Below, in pieces: positions 11,155 to 24,100 of a DNA stretch of 64,000 nucleotides (positions are counted from its first letter, which is position 1; the number at the start of each line of letters is the position of its first letter). This DNA comes from Himantopus leucocephalus. Its lineage: Eukaryota > Chordata > Aves > Charadriiformes > Recurvirostridae. The notes below the pieces were generated by a model that was given only the letters and a program-made list of their open reading frames with translations, was not told where the DNA came from and did not search any database. The translations under genes were made by a program, and so were the position numbers. The DNA lies in NCBI GenBank assembly GCA_003993805.1, contig RSEF01000002.1, positions 4,389,894 to 4,453,893 on the forward strand. Reading direction: 5' to 3'.

Positions 11155-13018
11155 GCTTCAAACAGCATCCTTGCCATGGAGTCAATAGTAGCGCCTGTAG
11201 AGTAACACCAGCACAGAATCAAGGTGAGGGGGACAGAACATTCCACTGGCATGGGGATGACTACATGGGGTCCTGTGGGTCAGTCAAGCGTCAACCAAAA
11301 TGATTTAGGAAGAGCTGAAATCCTCAGTATTGTCTTCTTGTGACAATTAAAACCCCTATATTGAGAAGTACCTACCACTTCTAACCATGGCTGCAATAAA
11401 ATGAGACAGGGTAAAAAAATTAAAAGACATATTTTGCTCACACAGTTAAAGTTGAATACATTTACACTTTCAGAATTAAACACTTCTGATTTCTCGCCTA
11501 AGTTTTAGCATGTTTTCTGTAGTGAATTTATGGCTGTGAGATTGCCTTAGCTAAGAATTACTGGGAGTGAAAAGTAAAGCTCTCTACCCAGCTAGTGCCA
11601 TGAATAATGTGTGCATGTACTCTCACATATACCCATGTGTGCTGTTGTCATTTTTGGACATTTCGAGATTTATGAAATGTAAAACGCAATCCCCAAATGC
11701 TGGCAATTCTCACTAAGAATAAAATTCAAGAGTGAAAAATGTATGTGAATGTCAAAGAACAGACAGATCTTTATCAAGGAACATGTTCAGGAAACATAAG
11801 TCATTTACCTCTTAGTCTGTTCTATGAACCCAGTGTCTTTATAAGTTGCCTCTCTTTTTCCTGATAAGAAGGAGAATGGAGAATACACACAATCACAAGA
11901 CTTCTGTAAGGGAGGATTTCTAAAAAACACCATAAGATAAGATTTTCTCAACACGTGTGGTACCCAGTAACTACCAATTACTTCGTAATCCTTTTGGGGA
12001 ACTGAAGTCGTACCACACGCCTAATCACGCATGCTGCAAATGCCTTGTTTGCAGCAATTCTTGTTCTTAATATATATAATTGTATAACTACAAAAAACAG
12101 GTATATCAGAATGAAAGATAGCTTTAGTGGGAGGTAAGGTGTGGTATTCACTGAAAGCTGGTTAAAAAAAGCCATTCAAAAAGCTAAAAAAGCAGCTCAA
12201 AAAGCTTACCTGTGAGAATGAAGTACAGAGCAGATAGAGACATTCAGTTAAACTGTTGGCATCAGAGTCAGTGCAAACCATGGCTCTTCCACAGACTTAA
12301 TCTGTAACCTCGGACAAATCATTTAATTTCTATGTATGTTACACCTACGTAATTTTTTAACCCAACTGCTGTCTGTCTAGGAACACAGTAGATTTCAAAC
12401 TGTGAAACAGAGATAAGGACCATTCCTATCTTCCACCCCAGCCTGTCTTGGAAAAAAAAAACCCCACAAACAAATTCAAACAAAAATGGATTCAGGGGCT
12501 CAGTTTCTAGTTAGGACCTCTAAGTATCTGCAAGGCTGAGATTTAAGACTTCAGTCATCTAAGGCATAATGTGGCTGTTATTTTATCTATACACACTTAG
12601 GACCCATCTCTTGGCCAAGGACACTCCCAGAATATGAACAAACCATGACAGGAAGGGATTTGCTTAAATTCTAGATTTTGCCTGTCTGCTAGTATGCAAT
12701 ACCATTGCATAAAGAGAACATGACTCAGTCTGTAGAGGCTGGATACCATGGGAAAATCAGATGGGAAATACCAAGGATGATATGCAAGGAGAAGGCACGC
12801 TGGGCTATATTAAAGTTACACATCTCAGCTATTCTTGGTCAAATCACAGTGACTGACAGGAGGGATATAAAGAACCATTTTTGTCTCTTTAAACCAACAA
12901 CTTTCGAACTTTTTACAAGAGCTTTCAAAATTCCTTGGAGATAGTATCAAGAGATGGAAACATGATATGTTTTCAGCAATTTTTGGTGAGGACATCAATT
13001 AAGGCAGGACAGTGTTAT

Positions 13019-13073
13019 TAACTATATATAACTATATATATATAACTATATATATATATATATTTAACTATAA
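13019..13073. repeat. TA-rich microsatellite
   Basis: TA dinucleotide runs interrupted by AACTATA units. The units repeat irregularly, so this is an interrupted microsatellite. Confidence 0.9.
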
Positions 13074-14428
13074 AGCCTAACACAAACATAATTCCGGTAA
13101 ATCACAGTTTACTTTCAAATACATATACTTGCTAGTAAATAGATACCTGTTTTCTTCGAAGATCTATATCATATATGTCCCATGCATAGCACCAGGTATT
13201 AGGCTGAACTTCATCCTAAGTTCAATCTTTGGGTTCCTAAAGTTAAATGGATGAAGCAAAACGAAATATTTGAGTATCCACTTAAGCTCATGGGTGCTTG
13301 AAGCACCCAGTCTTTCATATTTAGCAGAAGCTGGAGCATGGCAGTTTTTGCAAGTGGGAGAAAGTTAAGTTTCAAAATGGAAGCCAATGCCTTAAGCGAT
13401 GCTCCTTCTCCCATCTCCTATCTCTCAGCCCTCCATTCTAAGCACGATCTCAGATCCTCCAGCACTGTCCCTCTCCTCACCTCCTCCTCAAGTCCCTAAT
13501 CCTACAATATTATGGATTTCCCATCTAGCCAACATCTTTAATCAGCCCTCTGAAATTACCATAAAGACTACTTCTAAAATAGGAAGATGTTAAATGGTAA
13601 TATTTAATCCTAGATACCTTATTCCCAATAGGTCAAGACTTCCTGAAATAGCTGCACACTCCAAGGAAAGCAACTGATCGACCAGATGATAGGCATAAAC
13701 AGAATTTTACACTGCATCTCCAACGCCTGGCCTGTGAGCTCTCAAAATCAATGATGTTTGCTAATCTGGCCATATCAATGTTTCATGTTCCTAGTCAAAT
13801 CTGTCACTCTTTAAACCTCAAAATAGCTTGACCCAGTTAAGTGGAACAATTCTAAAGAGGATTTCAATGTTTCTTCAAATTTGCTGCATTTTTTTTTCCT
13901 TTAACTGGTCCAGTATTTTATGTGAGAGGAGCAGAACACTTGTTTATTAGCAAGTAGATTCCCATTCTTTTTATGAATAAAGGATCTCTCTTTGGAGCTA
14001 TTAATATCTTGCATTTGCTCAGACATACTCTCCACCGTGCTGAACAAAACCTTAGAGAAGAATGTGGGGTTTTTTTTAAGTGACTTCAAAAGTATATTAA
14101 GGGAAGGCGTACTCTGCAGATTCCTTTGTGAGCTGCTAATGTGTATTTAAATTGTACTTTTTGTAAAGGACTGGAACCTCTAGCAGCAGATAAATCGTAA
14201 ACTGCTTCATGTATGGGACATCCTTTATATTTATCGATTTGAAGTACTACTGTTTTAATTTCTTCAAAAGAATGAAAATATTCAGAAACACTCCAAACTA
14301 AACATAAAAAGATTGTTTCACTACCAAACCCTCATGGGCAGTACAAGGGACTCTAGGAAAACCATATAGGTGACTGGAGGACATCCTCCACAGGTTTGAG
14401 CTCTGGCACTTGGAGATGGCTTCCCCTG

Positions 14429-14457
14429 TCAAAAAAAAAAAAAATAAAAAAAATCAT
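14429..14457. repeat. Poly(A)-like run
   Basis: Fourteen or so As, then T, then a second A run. It could be a microsatellite or the tail of an old retrocopy, but no retrocopy body was recognised upstream. Confidence 0.7.
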
Positions 14458-16730
14458 TCCTACTTCATGCTTGGGGGTGAGTGGATGGCAGCTCTGGTCC
14501 TGCACCAAGACCTCATGAGCCAACAGGACAGAGACCCAGAGGAGCCAATAACACGAGCTCCAGGGTCAAGCGTTGGGCAAGTGTTGGGCTTGCACTGAAA
14601 GAGGGAGAGTTTACTAGAAATTGAGATAAGAGTGCACTCGGGGACTGTGTGGGGTCTCAGTCGCGTAACACTTGGCAAAAGGAGAGTGGCACACGGCAGA
14701 GCAGAGCTCAGCCCAGCAGCATCCTTTGCCCCAGCATAGTCGGGAGGGGGAGAACGAACCCATGCTTTTTTAAGTATTGTCCAAAAGTCACATTGTGTTG
14801 CCAGCAAACTTTCCAACAAGCCTTAGACAGGTTACAGAGGAAGATCTAGAGCCTTGTAAATTTAGCAGAGAGGTAATCTTTAATCATAAGAGTGGTGGCG
14901 GTAGGGAACACTGGTGAGAAAGGGAGCACAATGGTGGCCAGGCTGGTGCTTGCTCGGAAAGGCAGCAGCTTCACGCTGCTCTGTGTGAGCAAATCTACAT
15001 GTCCAATTAATTTAGCGCCAACCCTGCCCGCATACACCGTTCAGAATTTTTACCTGAGATGGAAATAAATGATTCCACACTCCCTGTTTAACACTAACGC
15101 TCAATTTCTTGTGCTGCCAGTGGTCTTGATTTGTAAGAACACAAGGTCAAAATGAAGGGTGTGGGTGTATTGCTCCGAGCGAGCGTCAAACACACTAACC
15201 TCCAGAGCATGAAAATGGGAAGCCTTGACAAAAGAGATTGAAATAGAAGGAACAGATTGCAGATAAATTCCACTTTACTTCTACAAATGCAAAGACATTT
15301 CACTATGGTTCATATAAAACAAAGAAAATAATACCCAAGTGACGATCTACATATTTCTTACCTAACAGACAATTTTTTACTCTTAATAGCCCCCTTATGC
15401 TTGATCTTAATTAATACAAAATACTATGCAGGCAGTTGTAGGTGGACAGCAAAAAGAGCCTGGGTTCAATTCTCAGGTCTCACTGACGAGTACCATCTCG
15501 GGGTCCTGCCCTGAGCCATCTGGATGCTGGTCAAGGTGCAGTTCCTACTTGCAAAAGAGCAAATCGGATGCCTGAAAAAACCAATACTTTATTGAGGGAA
15601 GAAAAGGCCAACAGAAAGACAAGCAGGCAAATACATGACAACCACCAAGCATTTTTCGGAATACACTGGTACTCAATCAACCCCGCTGGACAGGAGACCT
15701 TCAGTGAAGATACAGCTGACATAATAGCATGAGGTGCCCATTGTTGACACTACTGAGACCCTCCACTAACTCATCCCACTGTTTCTTGGCTTCTGTGCTA
15801 AAAAGGCCACGAAGAGGGAAGACACAGCCTATGCTATGCGGTGAGGACCATGATTTTAAATCCCTGTTTATCCTAAGGCAACAAACTACAGCCTTAGCTA
15901 GGTTGCCCACAGCCTGGTCTCACTCCTGCACAGTCAGTTCTCCAAACTTTTACACGTTGCTTTACTACATCTGTCTTTTGTGATTCAGCTTGTCTCCTTT
16001 TTTAAGAAGGAATGCTTCCCAAATATGATAAAAGATAACCCACAAACTGAGTACGTCTTGGGGTCTTCCCCTTCTCTCTAACTGACACTGACAGGTCAAA
16101 ATCCTCCTGCCCAGGATTCCCATCAACCTGTAGCTCTCTTTTAAGGTCTGGTCTCATCACTCAGGACTACGTTGGACCACTGAACTCTGGTTCAGGGATG
16201 CTGCACAGTGTGTGCTTTAAAAGCTCTCCTTCTCCTCTCTTCCGGCTATAGTTTCTCATCTATATTTTATTGGTATTTCAGGCTGCCTTTTCATTACTGA
16301 TTTAAATGCTCTTCATAATTTGACGACATCTTCCAGCTCCTCCCTTAAAAAATTCCTCGAAATCTTCATTGTTTTCTGTCCCTGAGACCTGCTTTCATGG
16401 TGCTTAACATGAAACCATCTTCCAGCCAGACCACAGAGAGTCTTTGCTTCTTGTCGGACTCAGCGAGGAGACTCCAAAGCTGAAACCTTGTCCATTTTTC
16501 CATCTTTGCCCCAAAACATCCAGTAAAAATAACCTCTTTCTCTAAAAGCCTTGCTTCCCTCAGACCACTCTGGCCAAACAGTGACTCTGCCATCATGTAT
16601 AATCCGGGCAGTGCTGTGGCTCTGAGGTCACTTGGAGAGGTGGCTGTCTGGGCAGAGAAACATTTGTAGGGTCCTTTTTAGTCTCCAGTGCAAGCCAGGA
16701 TGACTGCAGCAGACCTGTTACCTCCATGAG

Positions 16731-19700
16731 GCTCTCCTGCAGACCTTTAGAAAACACTCCAGATGCCTTTTGTCTCTTGGGATATTCAGTCCTATTAAGG
16801 CGCACTAGTCAATGAGTTAGAAATACATTGATTTCTTTTCAAGACAACCCCCAAAATGACCTTTACTTTTAATGTTTCAGTTTGTCATGTGCATTAGCAG
16901 CAAATTATTTCCTTTCACTGCACAACAGTCCTTCACTCTCTTAACTATCCTTTATGCCTCCTTTTACATCGCTCTGGCAATGCAGAGGGAAGTGCTGATA
17001 CAAAACAGCCTGACAAGCTGTCAGATTTTTAATTCATGCTTAAAAGTGGTAAGTGGAGGCTGGAAGCACTATTTCCACAGGCAGAAAGAACAGAACTGAA
17101 ATAAAACCATGCTGATAAACCCTCCACCAGAAACAATCCGAGAAGGGATTATTTTCAGCCAAATATCAGGCTTGACCTTCAGCTTGGCAAACTCCACAAG
17201 CCTTTCCCCTCCAGCATCAGTTTCTGAGTATCGCTTGCCCAAGGACGTGCATTTCACAGCGTTCAGAGTACCCTCACATCACTGTCGGGGGAGCCTGCCA
17301 AACCTCTGCCCACTGTCTTCTCAGAAACATGAGTAGTCCTAGGGTGCGAAGGAGCTGTTTCAGCCTCCTGAAACCAGCGGAATTATTTCCAAATGTTGCC
17401 GCGCTGTTCTTCTGCTTTTCAAAGCAGATTTGTTCCTCCAGCAGCCACAAGCCTCTCTGACGGGCAGATGTCCTGAGAATGAAAATCAAGAAGTGGTATC
17501 TGTGAAGCCCAAGTTCCTCCAGACTTGCAGCCTGTTTCTCTTGCACCATCCCACCACAACCAAGCCAGCTGCCCCAGTCCTCCCCAACAGCCTTAAAACT
17601 GCAAGTACTCTGGTTAATCTGGAGTTACACACATGTCAACTGGAAAGCCACAGTCACTGAAAATAAATATAAAGCTGAGCAGTTTCTGCTTTTTTTCTTA
17701 GTGGCCATTAATTTGGGTTTCTCACACTCGGACAGGTGCTGATTTTCACAATGCCTGAAAGAATTTCTCTGTTAAACTTCAAAGCGTTCTCTCAAAATTG
17801 GTTTCTTTATAAGCAAAAATTATTGGAAGGAAGAGTGACAGCCATAGGGACAGATGGACACACTGCTTTAGGAGGCTGAGTTTCTTTAGACACTCAGCTG
17901 AAATATCACTTTCATTCTGGACCCTCCAAATACATTGAATTTACCTGGTTTCAGATGATGGCAAAGTCTGCAATTTCAACATGAAACAATTCTGAGTGGA
18001 ACCCAACAGTTTCTAATACACTGGGGCTTTGATGTTTGTCATTTTTCTGACCCGTGTGTCAATGTGAAACCCTTTGCTACAGTAGAGAGGGGGAAGGCAA
18101 ATCCATTGAACTAAAAAATGGAAGGAAAATGCCCTGTGAACATTTAGATTGGACTCAGGGGAAAGCTTTCAAGTGATAAATGGCACTGAGGAGGCCAGGA
18201 GTTCCTTCAAGGTTGAACAAACATATCAGAGATCCTCTTGATGCATTTGGTCCTGCCTCTGTAGGGCAGGGTGGATGACAGGACAGAGAGTGGTCACTGC
18301 CACCCCTACCTTTCGCTGATTCCAGATTTCAAATGCTGCTGCTAATCTCTTTCCCCGGTCCTGTGTTTCTGTCAGCTCTTCTTGGTTAGGCTTTTCTCTG
18401 TTGCTGTATCTATGTCATCCTTGGATATCAAAAACTTGCCCTGTCCTCATTTTCATGATTCTCTGTTGCATATCCTTAATCTGTTAATACTGTTTTCTGC
18501 TGTGCCCTGATACTGGAAACATCCACTTTTCTTCCCCATAAGAAATAACTTCTCTTTTGGTGTGTTTTTCTCCATGCTTATTGTCAGAAGATGACTCACC
18601 TGGTGGGATAACCTGGGCCTGTCATTTAAGCTGTCTTCTTCAGACCTGGCTGTGCTGAGGTCTTTCCTTTTTTCACATGCTACAAAAATAATGTCTGTCT
18701 CCTGGGGACTGAAATGTTCCAGTTCTACCCTTGGTGCTGGACTTAGAGGACACACAACATGACATTCAGCAGATCAGTCTGTATGACATAGTGCCTCTTT
18801 TCTCAGCAATCTAAGAAATCAGAAGCATTAATATTTTCATGCGGGTGCCCAAAGCACTTTTTGCCATAAGTACTGTGGAAAGCCAGTTTTAAGATTTTTG
18901 CCACAAGCGAGAGGCTGCTTCTTGAAATAAAACATCTTTGATGTAACTGAAGTGATTATATTGCGAACAAAACCACAGAGACTGATGTCTCTGGGAAAGC
19001 GTCTTCAGCTTCAGTAGAGGCAGGACCAAACTCTACCTGTACAGCACTCACCTCAGGAGACAACGTTAGCTTATATCCTGCAAAAAAGACTCACTAGGAG
19101 GTCTTATATCACTTTCATTTGTGGATCAGTGCAGTAACAATATGTGGAGAACATGTCAAATTGAAGAGAAAAGAAGCCATGCCGTAAAATGATCTCTGAA
19201 CTAACTCAGCACCAGAAATGTGGGTGCAGAAATGCAAGGCAAAACAGAGATTGTCACGTTACAATGAAATTGGTCACTTTGTTCTTGCACTGGAGAAGTT
19301 AAATCTGCACCGACCATCTTTGCCTTCAAACACCAATTCAGCAAACCCCCTTCCAAAGCCAGACAAACTCCTAAAGTATGTGCTATTCTGCCTCAACTAC
19401 CGGTTTCTACCGCTTGGATCGAATGAAGAAGATTAGTGCTTCTTCGTATTCCTATTTTGGTTCGGTTTTCGTTCTTCCCAATTTTAGCTCTGCTAAGCAC
19501 AGCCAGCTGGGAAGAGCTTATGTTGCTGCAGAAGTGCCTAACACCTAGGAGTGCCTGAGCTGCAATGGTAATTACTTCTTCTGGCATTGTTGTCTTGAAT
19601 AAGGCTTTTCTTTTTTTTTTTTCTATTTCACCTGGTGGTTTATTGTATTCTGTGTACTGCTGCAATTACTGAGCCATTCAGCCTTGAATGGCAGACTATT

Positions 19701-21024
19701 AGATCCAAATCCTGCTTAGAGATGATTTAAATCACAGGGTTTTAAAGTTTCAATTTGTTCTCAGGCTTGAGTTGTCATCATAACTCGTAAGTCAGTTTGG
19801 TTTTGAGTTTGTGCAATTTGGTACAAGTAGCATGTACAAGCGAGGGCAGGCTGCCTGCCTTTATATCAAAAGTAGTACTTATCAGTGCTCACTTAGATCC
19901 CTCTAATGCTGGTAGGCAAGAAATGCTATGGGAAAAGACCCTGTGAATTGAGTTTTCCTGCATAACAGCCTCGTGGGCTTTATATGGAAGACTGAGAAGG
20001 GAACTGGGTCTGACCATCCCTCCAGCACAGAGTGACGCTGCAAGGCAAATTCCACAAGACCTACCCAGGGATGGGAGGAAGAAAGCAAGAAAGAAAAGAG
20101 TTACCTAAATAAAAAGATAATAAGCAAACACAAAGCCATTCTGTAGAGACCCGAGTGTATGTGCGGTGTTCAGGATGACAGAAGTTGCTGTGCTGATTGC
20201 TGGGAGCTGCCAAATGCAGTAGCCTGCCAGAATTGAGGCTACCGCAGCTTCACGTGCCCTGGTCCAGCCAGTAGTGAGGCTCAGCATGTACTCCCCGTAG
20301 GTACGCACACAAACGCATGTATGCTACATGTATACATGCATATATATACACACGGCTGGACACACAGGTCAGTGCAGACAGAAAACACCGCGCTCGCACA
20401 AACACCACAAGCAGCACCACTGGTCTCACCTTGTTCCTCCTCTTGCTAATTGGGGTGGAAGTCTGTTAGTGCAATATGCATACACAGATATATGCATAAA
20501 AATACTAGGATATATATGTATATATTCATATCTATATTTAGTTAGTGGAATACATACACATAATGTGAATTCCTCCAGTAACTGGGCTTAGACACTGAGT
20601 CTATCCAGCAGCGTGTCCCTGGATTCCATTCTCCCCAGTTGCTGGCACCTGGACCTAGGAGCGCCCGAGGTTTGCAGCCCCAGTCCAGCTGCTGGTACTC
20701 AGACCTGTACATACACACACACAAACGGTCTCTCCAGCAGCTGGCTCAGACCTACAGTCCCTCCAGTAGCCGACTTGCAGACTCTCTGGTTCCCCCAGTA
20801 TTTTGCCCCTGGGCCATGGTCTCACCCACACCCAGCTCCTGGACTCTTATCCCACTGGTCAGCTAGTCTGGCTCCTTATCAGGCCTTTGTGTCTATGGTG
20901 ATTAACCCTTCGTCACACAACCTAACACTAAAGCTCTGCTGTGGCCCAGCACAACGTGGTCTGGCTGTATGGTTTCCAGCTCCCAGCCAGGAGAAGTCGG
21001 TAGCAATAAAAGAGCAAAGGATGT
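16731..21024 (-). repeat. Right arm of the >=4.3 kb inverted repeat
   Basis: This is the reverse-complement partner of 1-4294, with the same length and no indels. Unlike the left arm it contains no N and is continuous with unique sequence on both sides (16730 and 21025), so this copy is the better supported location if only one is real. The inner boundary falls at the GCTCTCCTGC block starting at 16731. The sequence beyond it, read outward from the arm, does not match what follows the left arm. No gene was recognised. Confidence 0.96.
20565..20844 (-). repeat. Degenerate minisatellite in right arm
   Basis: This is the inverted copy of the minisatellite at 181-460, with CCAG(C/T)xxCTGG cores spaced in the same way. 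On the + strand it contributes the Ser/Pro/Leu-rich first part of the 192-codon open frame at 20613-21191. Confidence 0.55.
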
Positions 21025-21191
21025 TAACTCAACTTCAACACCAAGGTCCTGACTGCATATGCACAGTTCACTCCTGCCCGCAAAATGCTACGGAGAGAAC
21101 ATCCCAGAACATGCTTAGCTGCTCCTCAAGGAGATGGACACCCTCCCTCTGTGAAGGAGGGCTCCTTTGCTTTATCTTTACACAGCACTAG
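20613..21191 (+). other. 192-codon open frame, probably not a gene
   Basis: This is the longest open frame in the window. Its first two thirds translate the right-arm minisatellite and neighbouring arm sequence. Its last third lies outside the inverted repeat, so the frame crosses the arm boundary at 21024. The composition is Ser/Pro/Leu/Cys/Trp-rich, with no signal peptide, membrane segment or domain I recognise. Tandem-repeat DNA often stays open by chance, and I saw no supporting splice or promoter context. It is listed only because of its length. Confidence 0.1.
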
Positions 21192-24100
21192 GCAGTCTTC
21201 ATCTAAGCACAACTAATAAAGTGTTATGACCATTACCATAAGATCACACTGGTGCCAAAATAGAAGGCTGCTTCGTTCTCTTTTCCTAGGATCTCCTCCT
21301 CCAGTGAGACACACCGATGGAAAAGTGTCCTGAGGCAGCAGCGATTTACACAACATGGAAGCAGGGATTTTTATCCCCAGTCCTCCCAAAGCTGACTTTT
21401 TCTTCGCAATCAGTGCTTGCCTCAGCTTTAGTGGTGCCACGATGGAATGGGAGGATCGAAAACTTTTTTATTTGTTCATATCACCAAAACTTTAGTATGG
21501 GTACAGGGCCTGCTTAGACATCTGCTGATGGTTAGCTGTATGTGTTGCCGCAGCCTGAGGTGTGTAAAAATAGGTGTCTTTTTGGCTAGTCTGTTGGTGT
21601 GCCGAGCTCTGTTAGGTGGTAGGCAGCTGGGACCTAAGCCAGTGAAGTATGGTGTTCCTTCTGCTCAAGGTAGCAAGTCCAGCCTGGAAGAGGTGCTTCC
21701 ACCCGCCCAACAGCTGGCTGCACAGCTGGTGATGTCAGTGAGGAGACACTTGGCTTTGGAGACAGCGTGGGACAGAGTTGCTTCCCCGGTTGTTCTGAAG
21801 GGCCAAGGCTTTTTATGCAACCTTGTGTGTCTCATCAGTAATTTATGCATTTTGCTGCTACCTTGCAAATTAGACAGTTATTAATCCCTAGAGATGTCCT
21901 GGGGTAAGGCTGTTATTGCTCTGAAAAGGTGAAAGTGAATGTTTGGCATTTATCTGGATGACACAGTGTCACTGGCACGGCGGACTCCCCGGGGGCACGG
22001 GAGGAGCTTTCTTGTCGGGACTATGAAAAGCCAGTAAAATCTGCGCAGGCACCGGCTATGTCACCAATCTGCTGTCTGTCTGTCCTAGACATACGACAAG
22101 ACTGATCTCCTTCCACTCCTCATGCTGGCAGGGCTCTGAGCAGCTTTCTGGATGGAGACCTTACATTTGTAGTCCTGCATACATTGCCGCAGAAAGGCTC
22201 TGCAGATCAGTGCTTATGCAACAAAACAGACTGTCATTTGCCCACCATTTGCTTCCGTGAACAGGGAAGAAGCATTACCATAAGGGCCAGCAGCAAGGTA
22301 CTGTATATATTCCCCAGGCATTTGTCAGTTGTAAGGCTGCCAGAAACACCTCCACCGCTCCATCTGTCACTAACAGCGTTTTAAGAATGTGACTGTATCC
22401 CTTATCTCGAGAAGGATATCGGAGGGGAAAACGGCCTCTGAGGTAGAAAGGTTTTAAAAGCTGTAATTTAAACAAACCTAGAAAGTACAGCCAGCTCAGC
22501 ATTTCATGCTTGGCTTTGTGCTTGAAAGCAGCCCACCCTGGTAGCGACTCTATTTCGTATTGCCTCTTCCTGATGTTTGATGTTTAGCGTGGTTCTTCAA
22601 ACCAGCCCGTGCACCGGGGTTTTATTAATCCTCCATTTGCTTGCTGTGCCAAATGCTGACAGTTCACTAAAAATAACTGGCCCATGAAGAGGACAGGGCA
22701 GTTCAAAGTACCTTTTATAATAAACCTGCAGCATGGGAGATGGAAATTTCTTGCCTAGAGAGCACGTGCTTGTGGATCCCCCATCGCTGGGCTGTATGAG
22801 AGTTCCTCAACATCTTCTGCATGTCTGGCCTTGCAGCGTAACTTGGGAACAGTGAAAAAGTGCTTAAATTATGTGTCAGCAGTCACACAGATGGTCTCTG
22901 TCAGACCACAAGCTGCCCGCAGTATGTTTCCCTCTCACCTGCTCCATGGCAGCGAGACAGCGATGATATAGCTATAAGGAGGCTCTTGCTTTTAATTCCG
23001 TGTAACATATGAGCTCAGCCTCCTCACTGAACACAGTACAGATGGAAAAGGCTGTACAGCGTTCCTGCTTAAGAGGGTTTCCAACCGAAGGACAGCATTC
23101 GAAACACAAATAACCCAATACAAATCCCCCATGAGAAATGCACGGGTTTTATAAAGTCAACAAAGAAAAATAAATGGCGTGCCAAGAAGAGTGGCCCAGC
23201 TCCTACAAAACATCTCCACCAAAGACCCTGGGATCCTCCCATCACTCTTCAGTACATGTGGATGCACTTTAGGTGCAAGCAGCAACAGGATACACAGGTC
23301 TAAGCCAGAGACTGAGAGATGTTAGCTAAATTTCCAGCACATTGACCTGCTTGTTGGGGTTTCCAGACAGAAACCACCTGTCATGGTTGTGTCCACCCAG
23401 GGGTCATAGCACCAGGCGAAATGGTTTTTCAGTGTTTCCTCTTGCCACATGGTTTGCTGCTGGTCACAGCAAATATTTTTCACTACTTGCCCAGTTTAAC
23501 TCTTCCAGCCAGTCTGTAGAGACAGAGCAAACCAAGGACAGCCAAACCCAAGACATGCTCTGCATGAGTCAGGAACCTGGGGCAGCACATTTGACTACAG
23601 CCCTGCTGCTGTCACAGCTTGATCCTTTCCCCCTCTACAGATATCATTCTGAATATGGGAATAATTAGGCTAATTGCAAATCTTTTCTGCAAGTCATTTC
23701 ATTTTGGAGGACTTGAGCGTGGTTCCCAACACCTGTCTCACTGTGCCTCTCCTCCATCACTGTCAGCTCTGGAGCCTCCCCAGTCTCCCCTCATGCCAAT
23801 TCATAAGCGATGAACAATAAACACATTATACACAATATACACATGTGCAGACACATGTACCAAAGCCCTCCCACAAAGATGCCAAGATTTCTCATGGGAG
23901 GGGAACTGAGCCAACATAACTTCAGAGCTTGCAGCCTGAACAATTTACAGGCTGAGGTTGGGATCCTTTAATCATTAGGCATTTTTATATGAAGGATAAG
24001 GTAGGCAAAAAGAGAAAACAAAAACCTCAGAGGGTGGATGGGAGCATGTAGTAGACCCACGGACCTCAGGCCCATAAGCTGAAAGGCAAAGCATGAGCCA

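Larger units (their letters stand above)
4296..16730. other. Spacer between the inverted-repeat arms
   Basis: About 12.4 kb separates the two arms. Its first part (to 11154) is broken by single-N junctions and short direct duplications. Its second part (11155-16730) is uninterrupted. No gene, tRNA or complete transposon was recognised; only one CR1 tail (4406-4438) and simple repeats are visible. Confidence 0.8.
11155..16730. other. Anonymous noncoding sequence, inner half of spacer
   Basis: No gene was recognised. Visible simple sequence: an A-rich run at 12450-12485, a TA microsatellite at 13019-13073, and an A/T run at 14429-14457. The assembly is uninterrupted here, in contrast to the 4.3-11.2 kb side. 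Confidence 0.6.

Noticed and set aside
15420..15500. GGGTTCAATTCTC as a tRNA B-box-like element
   Set aside because: No matching A box, acceptor stem or anticodon arm can be built around it.
21447..21884. 145-codon open frame on the + strand
   Set aside because: No family resemblance and mixed composition; other frames in the same interval are also open.
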